A stretch of 64,000 nucleotides of DNA from Mucilaginibacter mallensis (lineage in GTDB: Bacteria > Bacteroidota > Bacteroidia > Sphingobacteriales > Sphingobacteriaceae): positions 5,704,001-5,768,000 of the forward strand of contig NZ_LT629740.1 in the NCBI RefSeq assembly GCF_900105165.1. The letters run 5' to 3'. Shown here piece after piece: positions 1 through 9,067 of this stretch (the first letter of the stretch is position 1; the number at the start of each line of letters is the position of its first letter). The translations under genes and the position numbers were made by a program. The notes under the pieces were generated by a model, which saw only the letters and a list, made by a program, of their open reading frames with translations, was not told the origin of the DNA and ran no database searches.

Positions 1-1
1 C

Positions 2-2158
2 TATACCGCTCCGGGTATCCCGACGCAACACAAAACTACTCCATCTCTTATGACTAATAGTCTTTTGACGGCTACAAAAACGGCGGTACTGGATAATGCC
101 AACGCCGGCGCGATGCTCTGGACAGTCAATTATTATGACGACTTGGGCAGGAACATCGAAACCGTCAAACAGCATTACCAGGGAGGCGCTGTATCTACTT
201 TTAATTATGATGATATTGTTTATGGGCTGGACTTTGCCAACGAGGTTAATACTGTTACCCGTTATTTTTATAATACAGCTGGCGGTGCCACTCCAGTTAA
301 TACGATAACGACTGCCTATACCTATGACCAAGAGGGAAGGGAACAAACCGCATCGGAACAAATCCAAAACGGCGGCAATACTCCTGATGTGAATGTACAA
401 CTATCGAAGGGTATATATAACGAGCTTGGATTACTTGTTACCAAACAGCTGCATACGGTAGGCACGGGAAATCCTTTCCAGACGGTGACTTATGGTTACA
501 ATGAACGCGGCTGGCTTATTAATAACAGCGCGGCTTTATTCTCAGAAAAGCTGCAGTATAATAACAATACCATTAATCCCACCCTAGTTACCAGTTTTGC
601 TCCGCAATATAATGGTAATGTCGCTACACAGTTGTGGACATCGAATGGTGGTCAGCAACAATATTATGCCTACCTGTACGACAATTTGAATCGACTGACG
701 AGTGGCATTGGCTCCAATGGTTATAGCGAGCAGGGGATCATTTATGATCAGAACGGCAACATCAGCAACCTGCAGCGCAGTTGGGCAGGCGCAATCATTG
801 ATCAGTTAAACTATAATTATCTAGTAGGAGGACTTCCCACCAATCAACTGCAATCTGTGCAGGATGTCAATGCTGATGCAAGCGTACATGGTTACAAGTA
901 TGGCACTTTCACTTACGGCTACGATCCCAACGGAAATGTGATCCAAGATAACTTTCGTGGAAGAACGGTTACAACGACAAATATCCTAAACCTTCCACAG
1001 GTAAGCAGTTTTTCCGGTGGTACGGTGACGATCATCTATGATGCCAGCGGCAGAAAGCTGCGCAAGGTATCCAGTCCGCAGGGGGTTACTACCACTACGG
1101 ATTATATTGACGGCATAGAATATGATAATGGCGCTCTGACCTTTATTCAAACGGATGAAGGCAGGGCTGTCCCGCCAACAACAGGTACTAGTTATAACTA
1201 TGAATATGACCTTGTGGATCACTTGGGCAACGTCCGGTTGACCTTTGACACCAAATCAACCGGTGCCGCAAATATGATTCAGTCGGATGATTATTATCCT
1301 TTTGGTTTAGACATAAATCATTCGATAGGTTTTCCGCCCAATAACTATCTCTACAATAAAAAGGAATTTCAGGCAGACCTGAACCTATACGATTATGGTG
1401 CACGGTTCTATGATCCGGTGATAGGACGTTGGACAGTTTACGATCCGGAAGGAGAAAAATTCAGAAGATATTCACCTTATGCATATGCATTTAATTCACC
1501 CATTGTCTTTTTTGATCCAGATGGTGAATGGCCAAGATTGGGTCAAATGTTCAATGGACTCGGTGGAATGTTTGGCGGTGGAGTAGCATTTGCAGGTGGT
1601 ATCACTATTGCAACAGCAGGTGCTCCAACCGGAGTTGCGATTGTTGGAGGAGTTGCGCTTTCAGCTTACGGCGTTACGACATTTGGATTGGGGCTCGCTA
1701 ATTTCCTTAACAGTTTTCAAGATGAAAAAGTCGAAATCCCAGGCTCGCTTCCTGAAGCCGTAGGTCATGTCTATGATGAAGATCATGGTAATCAAAACGA
1801 TGATGGACAATTTATTGGTTCAACTATTAATATTGGGGTCGATGTATTTACTGGAAAAGGTTTATTAGACTTTGCCGCGGGTTTTATCGATATTGGTGAA
1901 TATAGCTACGGGCAGGTTGTCAGCACCCCCAAAGATGAAACTAAAAAACCAGATGTACCAGCACCAGCACCAGCACCAGCACCTGCACCTGCACCAGCGC
2001 CTGCACCAGCGCCTACACCTGCGCCAGCACCAAAACCTGCGCCAACGCCTGCACCGAAGCCGGCTCCAAAACCAACACCGAAGCCAAAACCAGCACCAAA
2101 ACCGAAACCAAAACCGCTGCCACCAATACATATCATAATACCACCAAATCAATTATGA
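2..2158 (+). CDS. RHS repeat-associated core protein, C-terminal part (5' end outside window)
   Basis: The reading frame is open to the window edge, so the gene starts upstream. The first in-frame ATG, at 50, is internal because the codons before it align with the RHS protein at 20931. YD-type repeats (for example YDNLNRLTSG) run to about 1250. They are followed by the core motifs DHLGNVRLTFD, YLYNKKE and YDYGARFYDPVIGRW. After the core comes a tip with glycine/alanine-rich hydrophobic stretches (about 1540-1720) and a roughly 65-residue tail of Pro-Ala and Pro-Lys repeats. RHS proteins wrap a C-terminal tip, often a toxin, in a beta-cage. No toxin fold was recognised here. The stop overlaps the next ATG (ATGA). 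The core is strongly similar to the RHS at 20931 and the tip is unrelated. Confidence 0.88.
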   Translation, partial: YTAPGIPTQHKTTPSLMTNSLLTATKTAVLDNANAGAMLWTVNYYDDLGRNIETVKQHYQGGAVSTFNYDDIVYGLDFANEVNTVTRYFYNTAGGATPVNTITTAYTYDQEGREQTASEQIQNGGNTPDVNVQLSKGIYNELGLLVTKQLHTVGTGNPFQTVTYGYNERGWLINNSAALFSEKLQYNNNTINPTLVTSFAPQYNGNVATQLWTSNGGQQQYYAYLYDNLNRLTSGIGSNGYSEQGIIYDQNGNISNLQRSWAGAIIDQLNYNYLVGGLPTNQLQSVQDVNADASVHGYKYGTFTYGYDPNGNVIQDNFRGRTVTTTNILNLPQVSSFSGGTVTIIYDASGRKLRKVSSPQGVTTTTDYIDGIEYDNGALTFIQTDEGRAVPPTTGTSYNYEYDLVDHLGNVRLTFDTKSTGAANMIQSDDYYPFGLDINHSIGFPPNNYLYNKKEFQADLNLYDYGARFYDPVIGRWTVYDPEGEKFRRYSPYAYAFNSPIVFFDPDGEWPRLGQMFNGLGGMFGGGVAFAGGITIATAGAPTGVAIVGGVALSAYGVTTFGLGLANFLNSFQDEKVEIPGSLPEAVGHVYDEDHGNQNDDGQFIGSTINIGVDVFTGKGLLDFAAGFIDIGEYSYGQVVSTPKDETKKPDVPAPAPAPAPAPAPAPAPAPTPAPAPKPAPTPAPKPAPKPTPKPKPAPKPKPKPLPPIHIIIPPNQL

Positions 2159-2577
2159 AAAACATAGGACACACGACAATCATATTCCGAAGTTATTATT
2201 TAACTAAAAGTCTATATTATCTTTTTGGGTTAGGGGCAATAACAACGGTATTGATTTTCCTTAAATCGAACTTGGCTGTAGCTTCGGAACTTCAAATAAG
2301 TACTACACTTGTAGGTTTCGGAAGCATTATTGTGATTTATTTGAATAAACTTGAACCTCATTTCATAAAGCTTGACGAAGAACAACTTTCAATAGATTAC
2401 ATCAACAAATTATTATTTTCCCGCCCATCTAAAGTGTATTTAAGAAAGGAAATAAGCATGTCACTAAAAAAAAATATAATGACAATATATCATAAGGGAG
2501 TGAAACTCGCAATTATACGTAAAGCGGCTTTAGAAGAAAGTGATTGGAATTTGTTAAAAGAATATTTTGCAATATGA
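2155..2577 (+). CDS. Small membrane protein behind RHS tip, possible immunity protein
   Basis: A 140-residue protein whose start overlaps the RHS stop by 4 bp, so the two are probably translationally coupled. Two hydrophobic segments (about residues 20-37 and 47-62) make a hairpin in the membrane. The remaining ~75 residues are charged and probably cytoplasmic, with a PH-like beta pattern. No family was recognised. A position directly after a variable RHS tip is where immunity proteins are usually encoded, so immunity is the leading inference, without motif support. A general membrane accessory protein is the alternative. Confidence 0.6.
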   Translation: MKNIGHTTIIFRSYYLTKSLYYLFGLGAITTVLIFLKSNLAVASELQISTTLVGFGSIIVIYLNKLEPHFIKLDEEQLSIDYINKLLFSRPSKVYLRKEISMSLKKNIMTIYHKGVKLAIIRKAALEESDWNLLKEYFAI

Positions 2578-2671
2578 GCTTTTAAACTTACGTTTATCAT
2601 GGATATATTAGCATTCAATAACCATTAATAAAATTAATGCTGATCATTATGTTTTTAAATTTCAATAAATA

Positions 2672-2872
2672 ATGGCACGTGAAAACGAAGATAAATACTA
2701 TAAATTTTTGTTTTACTTTGACCGGACGACAAAAAAAATTTTTGTTTATGATCCCGTTGCAAACCGTTATACACTAAACTTTGCAAATGGTTGGTCTTAT
2801 GTGATATTTGCGATAATAATGGTTTTTGTAGTGTTGTGTATTTTTATTGGAGGAGCTCACAGAGGAAAGTAG
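2672..2872 (+). CDS. Small single-pass membrane protein
   Basis: A 66-residue protein with a charged N-terminal half (ENEDKYYKF) and one strong transmembrane segment near residues 42-60. It ends in a basic tail. It lies 94 bp after the previous small membrane protein, on the same strand and in the same AT-rich stretch. It is probably part of the RHS-tip accessory module. No family was recognised. Confidence 0.45.
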   Translation: MARENEDKYYKFLFYFDRTTKKIFVYDPVANRYTLNFANGWSYVIFAIIMVFVVLCIFIGGAHRGK

Positions 2873-3272
2873 CGGAATATTTTTTTTACAATAATTTTTC
2901 TTATATAGTTATAGACATAACGATAAGGTAGTTGTAGTTTTTACTATCATTCTGTCAGTAAATTAGTTTTTAGCTTTAATATGCAATTACGTTTTGCAAT
3001 TAACAAAGAATATAACTTTTTCGGAACTACCATAGTGGATATACATTATGTTGACCGTTTAGGATAAATTTCGGTTGGACACATGTTGACCAGCCATAAT
3101 TAATATGACTAAATTCACGTATTGTAAAATAGACTACAGTTGCAAGTATAAGCAAACCGGAATAGCTTGGAACAAGCTAACGTCATCTTTGTATTCAATG
3201 AATAAAGTGAAAATTTAGTCCATTTTAACATTTAATTAAAAAAACACAAGACTAATTTATAATTTAGTCATA
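2873..3272. other. Non-coding region upstream of the secretion operon
   Basis: 400 AT-rich bases without a credible gene. ATGTTGACC occurs twice (3048-3056, 3083-3091) around a TTTCGG-containing stretch, which resembles the terminal-repeat wording of IS21-type ends and may be an IS scar. GACTAAATT-like 9-mers occur in alternating orientation at 3107-3115, 3212-3220, 3250-3258 (one mismatch) and 3261-3269. The last pair ends three bases before the ATG of the next gene, a likely place for an operator. Confidence 0.4.
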
Positions 3273-4229
3273 ATGAAATTTAAACCTACTCTTTATCTTT
3301 TTCTTACTATAAGTATCATGCAGGTATTGTATTCGTGCCAGGATATTATTGAACCTTCGATCAGCAAAAGCAATTTACAGCTGGAAGCACCAACCGATCA
3401 GTATATCAGTCCCAGCTATGCAATCAATTTCTGGTGGGACGCGGTAGATCATGCAATATCTTATCACTTACAGGTGGTTAGCCGGACTTTTGCTTCGCCG
3501 GGTGGGTTGGTACTGGATACGATTGTTTCTACCAATAAATTTACGGCTAACCTTAATCCGGGCAGTTACCAGTGGCGGGTTATGGCAGAGAACGGGAGTT
3601 CACAAACAGCATACGCTAATCCAAGGACATTAACCGTAGCCGCTTCCTCTATCAAACAACAAGCAGTTCTACTAACTTCACCAGCCAATAATTACCTGAC
3701 TAATCAAACTACGGTGGCATTGTCCTGGGGAGCTTTATACGGCGCGACCAAATACCAGTTGCAGGTCGATACCAATAGTTTCACAGATACCACCAAATTA
3801 GTCTACAACAAGGTGATCGCAACGCAGCAACTAAACTTCACTTTTCCTAAAAACCAAACTTACCAATGGCGGGTAAGGGCTGAGAATGATACAGCTTATT
3901 CCGTATGGTCCTTGTCGAACACGGTGACCTTTGATAATATTCCCCCGGCGCAGGTGGTATTGTCGTCACCGGCAAATAGTATAACGGTCAGTTCACCGGT
4001 GAATTTGCAATGGACGGGAGTGTCCGGTTCTAAATCCTATAAAGTATATGTTTTTAAGAGCGACTCGACTACAAGCTATAATTCTACCTTTCCGGTATCA
4101 GTAAATACAACGGACTATAATTTTACCCTTGGCGCTTCTGGGGATAAGATTTACTGGAAGGTGTCCGCTGTTGACGCAGCCGGCAACGAAGGAACGACAA
4201 GCGTGTTAAGAAGTTTTGTCCTGCAATAG
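3273..4229 (+). CDS. Lipoprotein with fibronectin III-like repeats, first gene of the T2SS-like operon
   Basis: A 318-residue protein with a lipoprotein signal peptide (lipobox VLYSC, Cys at about residue 22). Three beta-sandwich repeats follow, each opening with a 'L.SPAN...L.W' phrase and containing 'Y.WRV.A.N', which fits FN3/Ig-like folds. It is probably anchored on the cell surface or the periplasmic face of the outer membrane. It is followed 2 bp later by the GspC/PilP-like gene, so it appears to head the plus-strand operon. Possible roles are an outer-membrane accessory (pilotin-like position) or a surface substrate of the machine; the sequence does not decide. Confidence 0.7.
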   Translation: MKFKPTLYLFLTISIMQVLYSCQDIIEPSISKSNLQLEAPTDQYISPSYAINFWWDAVDHAISYHLQVVSRTFASPGGLVLDTIVSTNKFTANLNPGSYQWRVMAENGSSQTAYANPRTLTVAASSIKQQAVLLTSPANNYLTNQTTVALSWGALYGATKYQLQVDTNSFTDTTKLVYNKVIATQQLNFTFPKNQTYQWRVRAENDTAYSVWSLSNTVTFDNIPPAQVVLSSPANSITVSSPVNLQWTGVSGSKSYKVYVFKSDSTTSYNSTFPVSVNTTDYNFTLGASGDKIYWKVSAVDAAGNEGTTSVLRSFVLQ

Positions 4230-4231
4230 TT

Positions 4232-4720
4232 ATGAAAAACAAGAGGCTTACCTATGCGCTGGGCGTCGCTGTACTGGTCGTCTGGGGGCTGATCATTTAC
4301 AGGTTCGTTGCCTATGTGAAGACAGACGATATCAGTGATGACACGCCTGCGGCATTTACCAAAGAGCCTTATAATGACTATGCGGTAAAAAGGGACACGA
4401 GCACTTTGAATTTAAAATACAGTGACCCCTTTGGGCTGGTAAAAACTGTGGATACCAATAAAATCATTAAAAAACGTGTAGAACTCCGGTCCGCAATTGC
4501 ACCGCAGCCGGTTTTCAATTGGGATTTTATAAAATATACAGGTTATATCCGCAATCCGGAAACCAAAAAGTTGATTGCTATTTTACAAATTAACGGTAAA
4601 AGTGCAATGCTGGCAGAAGGCGAGGTCAGCGATAACGTTAAACTCTTAAAAAATATGCAGGACTCTGTCAAAGTACGTTTTAATGGTAAAGTAAAATATA
4701 TAGTTATTCACCATGGGTAA
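4232..4720 (+). CDS. GspC/PilP-like inner-membrane clamp protein
   Basis: A 162-residue protein with a short cytoplasmic N-terminus, one transmembrane helix (about residues 9-27), a linker and a small C-terminal beta domain. The C-terminal domain includes 'YIRNPETKKLIAILQINGK' and 'MLAEGEV.D.VKL'. That pattern matches the homology region of GspC and PilP, which links the inner-membrane platform to the secretin. Sequence similarity is weak, so the call rests on architecture and on neighbours (pseudopilins and GspF downstream, secretin in the facing operon). The end overlaps the next start by 8 bp. Confidence 0.55.
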   Translation: MKNKRLTYALGVAVLVVWGLIIYRFVAYVKTDDISDDTPAAFTKEPYNDYAVKRDTSTLNLKYSDPFGLVKTVDTNKIIKKRVELRSAIAPQPVFNWDFIKYTGYIRNPETKKLIAILQINGKSAMLAEGEVSDNVKLLKNMQDSVKVRFNGKVKYIVIHHG

Positions 4721-5249
4721 GATTGAAAGAGCATTTTTTATACTATTATTACTGCCTGTATTAGGCTTTGGGCAGCAATTGCCGCCGTCAGGACTTGATA
4801 AGGTGCATGTTTCAGCGGACAGTCTCAATATCCAGGCAGAGATCCTGCCGGTAAGCGACGCACCCGAGTTATTCAACGACCGGTTTTATTTCTGGTACAG
4901 CGCAAATATGATTCACACAACTCAGGGCGGCTTTAGCGGACGGCTGCTGAATGGTTGGTATAAAGCATATTATCCCAACAAGAATTTAAAAGAAGAAGGT
5001 GTTTTTAAAGAAGGCCTGAAAGACGGCATATGGAAGGCCTGGAATGAAAGCGGGAATCTGATCCAGCAATACACCTGGAAGAAAGGACAGCGTTCAGGAA
5101 AATATTTTCTATGTGATGAAAATGGTTACATCAGAGAAAGCGGCACATATAGAAACAATGTATTGAAGTTGAAGGACACCACCTCATTCTGGAGGAAGCT
5201 GGAATTCTATAGAAAGAAAAAGATGGATACCATTCATGTTGCACATTGA
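4713..5249 (+). CDS. Secreted YwqK/MORN-type repeat protein
   Basis: A 178-residue protein with a signal peptide (cleavage near GFGQ, residue 20). Several short repeats of the form 'G.WK.Y.pN..L.eEG.f..G..dG.Wk.w...G.l' lie at residues 75-150, as in the YwqK family of antitoxin-like repeat proteins. The molecular role of this family is not settled. It lies inside the operon, overlapping the gene before it and followed by pseudopilin genes, so it is probably exported and used by or with the machine. Confidence 0.6.
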   Translation: MGKIERAFFILLLLPVLGFGQQLPPSGLDKVHVSADSLNIQAEILPVSDAPELFNDRFYFWYSANMIHTTQGGFSGRLLNGWYKAYYPNKNLKEEGVFKEGLKDGIWKAWNESGNLIQQYTWKKGQRSGKYFLCDENGYIRESGTYRNNVLKLKDTTSFWRKLEFYRKKKMDTIHVAH

Positions 5250-5305
5250 TTTATTCAACGGTAAAAAATCCGCCTGATAACCGGAAAAAAACAAGAAGTT
5301 CTGCA

Positions 5306-5674
5306 ATGACTGTAAGCAAGTTTATGATAAGACCAAGAGTTAAGGCTTCAACCATTATAGAAGTATTAATCTCTATGATAATTATCATGGTGGTATTTGG
5401 CATAGCAATGATAATTTACGCAAATGTCACGAAGTCAGGGCTTTCCGAATTGGAGATTCGTGCCGGAGCATTGCTAAACGAAACATTGCAAAATGATGAA
5501 AAGGATGATGCGGTAAGCTCCCGGATTTTTAATGTTGATATTTTAAGAATAGAACAGCAAGTGAAAAGCTATGACGCAGATGGCAGCCTTTTGGAGATTG
5601 ACTTGGTCGCTTATGATGTCAATGGTGAGAAGATGGCAGAAGCACACAAAATTATTCCCAATAGAAATGATTGA
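5306..5674 (+). CDS. Type II/IV pseudopilin-like protein (first of two)
   Basis: A basic leader (PRVKA) precedes S-T-I-I-E-V-L-I and a continuous hydrophobic helix. This is the type III prepilin signal with Glu at mature position 5, cut and methylated by prepilin peptidase. A TTG at 5246 would extend the frame by 20 residues. I chose ATG 5306 (ATG 5324 is equally possible) because a short basic leader is usual. After the helix comes a small soluble domain of about 80 residues. Its position before another pseudopilin and GspF fits a minor pseudopilin (GspH/I type); the class is not resolved. Confidence 0.7.
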   Translation: MTVSKFMIRPRVKASTIIEVLISMIIIMVVFGIAMIIYANVTKSGLSELEIRAGALLNETLQNDEKDDAVSSRIFNVDILRIEQQVKSYDADGSLLEIDLVAYDVNGEKMAEAHKIIPNRND

Positions 5675-6173
5675 GAAGAAAGTAAATGCCTTCACCATCA
5701 TGGAAGTCACCATCACGATGATGATAACTGCAATCGTTATAGGTATTACTTATACAGCCTATTCCATTGTAAGCCAGTCTTACATGGGCTATCAAAAAAA
5801 AAATGATGGCTTAACGGTTTTGTCACGTATCGACCAGTTACTGGCCAAAGATTTCGCGCATGCGGCGCTGATCAGCAAAACACAGGACGGTCTGTTGCTT
5901 TCCAGTCCATCAGATAGCGTAAGCTATGTATTCGCGCTGGGTTTTATTGTCAGGAAAGGTCCGGTCATTGATACCTTCAAAATACAAAGCGGGGGCCTCA
6001 CTACATTGTTTGAAACTCAGCCCATCAGCGAAGTAAGCGCTGACAGCGAGCAGAACCGCATTGACGAACTCAGTTTTTTTATCGTGCTTAAAAACGGGAA
6101 TATTCCGTATCATTATCAGAAACAATACAGTTCAGTAAATCTTTTAGCAAGAAACCATAATGCCATCAATTGA
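5667..6173 (+). CDS. Type II/IV pseudopilin-like protein (second, GspJ-like)
   Basis: Starts at ATG 5667, overlapping the previous stop by 8 bp. In-frame codons upstream overlap the first pseudopilin in another frame and were rejected. The protein is about 168 residues and begins IEKKVNAFTIMEVTI, a classic leader with F-T-I-M-E (Glu +5) followed by a hydrophobic helix. The C-terminal domain is a beta-rich soluble head. Length and position suggest GspJ- or PilW-like minor pseudopilins. The stop overlaps the GspF start by 14 bp, indicating coupled translation. Confidence 0.72.
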   Translation: MIEKKVNAFTIMEVTITMMITAIVIGITYTAYSIVSQSYMGYQKKNDGLTVLSRIDQLLAKDFAHAALISKTQDGLLLSSPSDSVSYVFALGFIVRKGPVIDTFKIQSGGLTTLFETQPISEVSADSEQNRIDELSFFIVLKNGNIPYHYQKQYSSVNLLARNHNAIN

Positions 6174-7308
6174 TCTTAATAGGTACGAAAAGAAAATCCC
6201 GGGTAAAACCGGCACGCCAAAGACAAGTGGCGGACTGATGGAACTGCTCAACAAGGATATCAGTTTTGGGAGCAAGGAACTGAATGATAAAAAGAAGGAA
6301 TCGCTGTACCTGGAACTGAGTTCGCTCCTGCGGGCGGGAGTGAATTTAAAGAGCAGTTTTGAGCTCATCACCGCCGATCTTAAAAATGAAAAGGACAAGG
6401 CACTTTACCAGTCCATACAAAATGACGTATTGCATGGAGTTACCTTTTCGCAGGCCTTGCAAAAAAGCGGCCGGTTTTCCTTGTACGAGATATTCAGCCT
6501 GCAGATCGGGGAAGAGTCGGGCAAATTGATCGAGGTGCTGCAGGATATGGCTACTTTTTACAAAAATAAAATCAAGCAGCGCCGCAAGATCGTTTCGGCA
6601 TTAACTTACCCGGTGGTGGTCATGTGCACTTCCTTTGGCGCGGTGTTTTTTATGCTGAAGTTCGTGGTGCCGATGTTTGGTGATGTCTTTAAACGTTTTG
6701 GCGGGCAGTTACCCTGGATCACAGCGAAGATCATCAACATTTCCAAAGGGATGCAGGATTACTTCCCCTGGTTTATGCTCTTCGTAGTGCTTGTTTTTAT
6801 ACTGATCTTCAGCGTGCGTAAAACGGAGCAATACCGGAAGCTGGCCGCGCTGGTATTATTACGGATCCCGGTCGTAGGTGGCCTGGTCCAGAAGATCTAT
6901 CTCGCCCGCTTTTGTAATTCGATGCGACTGCTGATCAACGCCCAGTTGCCGCTTTTACGCTCCATCGCCCTGATCCGGCAGATGATCGGTTATTACCCGA
7001 TCGAATCCTCGCTGCAAAAGGTCGAAGACGATATCATGAGCGGCAGGTCGCTGCATGAAAGCCTGCAGCAATTTTCGATCTATCCGCCGAAGATGATACA
7101 GCTTATCAAGGTGGGCGAGGAAACCAACCAGTTGGATTATTTTTTTGAAAAGGTCTCGGAACAGTATATAGAAGAGGTGGAATACAAGACCGCAGCGCTC
7201 AGCAGTGTGATGGAGCCGCTAATTATTATTTTCCTGGGCCTGATCGTGGGCATCATCCTGGTTTCGATGTACCTGCCTTTGTTCCAGATGAGCAATAGTT
7301 TGCAATAA
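6160..7308 (+). CDS. gspF: Type II secretion inner-membrane platform protein GspF/PilC
   Basis: A 382-residue protein with two tandem T2SSF domains: first near 'YLELSSLLRAGVNLKSSFELI' (residues 47-70), second near 'CNSMRLLINAQLPLLRSIALI' (residues 250-272). Three hydrophobic segments lie near residues 160-185, 205-225 and 355-375. GspF couples the cytoplasmic ATPase to pseudopilus assembly in the inner membrane. It is the last gene of the plus-strand operon and faces the GspM-like gene end to end with only 14 bp between, so the two operons are convergent. Confidence 0.92.
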   Translation: MPSIDLNRYEKKIPGKTGTPKTSGGLMELLNKDISFGSKELNDKKKESLYLELSSLLRAGVNLKSSFELITADLKNEKDKALYQSIQNDVLHGVTFSQALQKSGRFSLYEIFSLQIGEESGKLIEVLQDMATFYKNKIKQRRKIVSALTYPVVVMCTSFGAVFFMLKFVVPMFGDVFKRFGGQLPWITAKIINISKGMQDYFPWFMLFVVLVFILIFSVRKTEQYRKLAALVLLRIPVVGGLVQKIYLARFCNSMRLLINAQLPLLRSIALIRQMIGYYPIESSLQKVEDDIMSGRSLHESLQQFSIYPPKMIQLIKVGEETNQLDYFFEKVSEQYIEEVEYKTAALSSVMEPLIIIFLGLIVGIILVSMYLPLFQMSNSLQ

Positions 7309-7322
7309 AAGAGAATATGGGT

Positions 7323-7847
7323 TTACCGGGAGATTTCCAGGTAGACCTCTAAAACCAGTTTCTTTATTTTATCACCATTGTTCCTGATGCCGGTTACTTT
7401 CCAGTTTTCGGAGCGGATGATGCCGATTGCACTTTGTTTTTGGAGCAGGCTGCTCATTTTTAAGAGCGAAAAGTAATCACCTTCAAAGTCCAGTTTTTCG
7501 ATCATAAAATGCGCCGAGGTAAAGCTGGCGTCCTGCGCAGGCACTTCTGCCAGTTTTACATTTTGCCGATCTGCCAATAGGGTGACGCTGTTGATCAGGT
7601 TATTCCGCAGGGCCGTTGTGTCGGCTTGGTATAGTTTGATGAGCTTGTCCAGGTTGCTGTTTTTACGCTCTAGGTAGTCAGGCTGGCCCCCCAGTCCCTG
7701 AGCCGAAGACAGTTTTTGTTTTAGTTCCTTATTGGTCTGCCAGGCCTCAAATGTTTTTTTGAAAGCTAGCTCATAGCCCATCACGAACAAAAGAAGGGCT
7801 CCGATGATCAGTAGGTAGTCATTTTTAATGGGTAGTTTTTTCAGCAT
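7323..7847 (-). CDS. GspM/PilO-like assembly protein
   Basis: A 174-residue protein with one N-terminal transmembrane helix (about residues 11-28) followed by a predicted coiled coil and an alpha/beta domain, the architecture of PilO and GspM. It is the last gene of the minus-strand operon, one base after the GspL-like gene, the usual L-M (or N-O) pairing. It probably forms the periplasmic part of the inner-membrane platform with the GspL-like protein. The family call rests on architecture and gene order; sequence similarity alone would not carry it. Confidence 0.65.
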   Translation of the reverse strand: MLKKLPIKNDYLLIIGALLLFVMGYELAFKKTFEAWQTNKELKQKLSSAQGLGGQPDYLERKNSNLDKLIKLYQADTTALRNNLINSVTLLADRQNVKLAEVPAQDASFTSAHFMIEKLDFEGDYFSLLKMSSLLQKQSAIGIIRSENWKVTGIRNNGDKIKKLVLEVYLEISR

Positions 7848-7848
7848 G

Positions 7849-9057
7849 CTAATAATTGATGACTACGGTAAACAGGCCTGTATTTTGTTCATTGTTAAAG
7901 GAGTAGTTATCCATCTGTATGTTTTTCACCCAGGCTTTCGTTTTGATCCTGGCGATCCATTCGTTTAGCGGGATGATCTTGTCGGAATGCCCCGTGAGGG
8001 TAATCTGCCCATCATGAAAGGCCACTGTTTTCTGTAGCCTGCTTTGTTCCTGGTCGACCGGGTTAACGGAAACCGCGTCCAGGGTAATGTCTTCCGGCAT
8101 CAGGGCCGCCAACTGGTCCACCAGCGCGCTTTTATTGATGCCGCCATCCCATCCCAGCTCTTTCAGCAAGGCTACTTTTTGGGTGACCTGGTCCTGTACA
8201 CCCTGGACGCTGATGCTGCTTTGAGTTAATTGGCTTACCTTGTCCGTTAACTGGTTATTTTCGCTATAGAGCGAGGAGAAAAGGACAAAATTGACCAACA
8301 GTAAAATAAAGAAAGCCACCAGGATCGCAGCCGCGTTTACGGTCAGTTTTTTTTTCGCCAGCAGGGTTTCCAGGCGCTGGCCGAGCTCCCGCACGCCGGC
8401 GGCGGTCGGTTGCAGGCGGTCTGCCATGACCAGTTGGAAAGCTGAGGCATAAGGGAGGAGAAGTTTCTCATGTAGCTGCTCCAGCGAGACCTTTAACGAA
8501 GCGGGTGCATGGTTATTTTCCGCATACCGGTAACTGGTCCATTCCATGCTGTCGTTGCGTTCAACACTGTGCCCGTCAAAGACCAGGCTGCTGTCATAAA
8601 CATTGAGCTGGTTCTGTGCCTGCTCCAGCACGAATGGCCCAAGGCTTAATACTAATGGCGTATAACCGGCGGTTTCCAGGGCTCGGAGCCATTTGTCCGC
8701 CTCTGTCCTGCGTACGACGCTGATAAAAGATATATTTCCCGATTGGAAATGCTGGACATAGAAATCATGGATATGGGCATTTAAAAAGACTTGGCCAAAG
8801 TTATGCTCACTGAGCTCCTCGATAAGCGGGGTTTGTTTATGTAATACGCCTTTCCCGGACAAGTTAACGGCGACAGAATTACCTGAAAAATGTTTTTTCA
8901 GGTCTGTTACAGTCGTCAGTCCCATCACCTTCTTTTCGATGCTCAGCTGGTTTTTGTCAACTGATACGGCGCAGGCGTTCAACTCCGCATTCCCGTCAGC
9001 GGAGATATGGATGGCAACGCCGGTGGCTTCATTGATCCTGTAATATGGTTTCAGCAT
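7849..9057 (-). CDS. GspL-like (PilM-PilN-like) platform protein
   Basis: A 402-residue protein with an actin-like cytoplasmic region over about the first 230 residues. One transmembrane helix follows (about residues 241-262, AAAILVAFFILLLVNFVLF), then a periplasmic coiled coil and a ferredoxin-like end. This is the GspL plan, equivalent to PilM and PilN joined. It would bind GspE on the cytoplasmic side and the GspM-like protein in the periplasm. It lies between the secretin gene (10-bp gap) and the GspM-like gene (1-bp gap). Confidence 0.68.
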   Translation of the reverse strand: MLKPYYRINEATGVAIHISADGNAELNACAVSVDKNQLSIEKKVMGLTTVTDLKKHFSGNSVAVNLSGKGVLHKQTPLIEELSEHNFGQVFLNAHIHDFYVQHFQSGNISFISVVRRTEADKWLRALETAGYTPLVLSLGPFVLEQAQNQLNVYDSSLVFDGHSVERNDSMEWTSYRYAENNHAPASLKVSLEQLHEKLLLPYASAFQLVMADRLQPTAAGVRELGQRLETLLAKKKLTVNAAAILVAFFILLLVNFVLFSSLYSENNQLTDKVSQLTQSSISVQGVQDQVTQKVALLKELGWDGGINKSALVDQLAALMPEDITLDAVSVNPVDQEQSRLQKTVAFHDGQITLTGHSDKIIPLNEWIARIKTKAWVKNIQMDNYSFNNEQNTGLFTVVINY

Positions 9058-9067
9058 GATCTTGTAG

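Noticed and set aside
1906..2136. Long open frames on both strands opposite the proline-rich tail
   Set aside because: They are by-products of the CCAGCA-type repeat coding for Pro-Ala; the plus-strand RHS frame explains the DNA.
3184..3191. CATCTTTG as a -7 promoter box for the plus-strand secretion operon
   Set aside because: First base deviates and the nearest TTG is only 14 bp upstream.
5571..5666. Longer N-terminus for the second pseudopilin
   Set aside because: These codons overlap the first pseudopilin gene and would bury the prepilin leader, which must be near the N-terminus.
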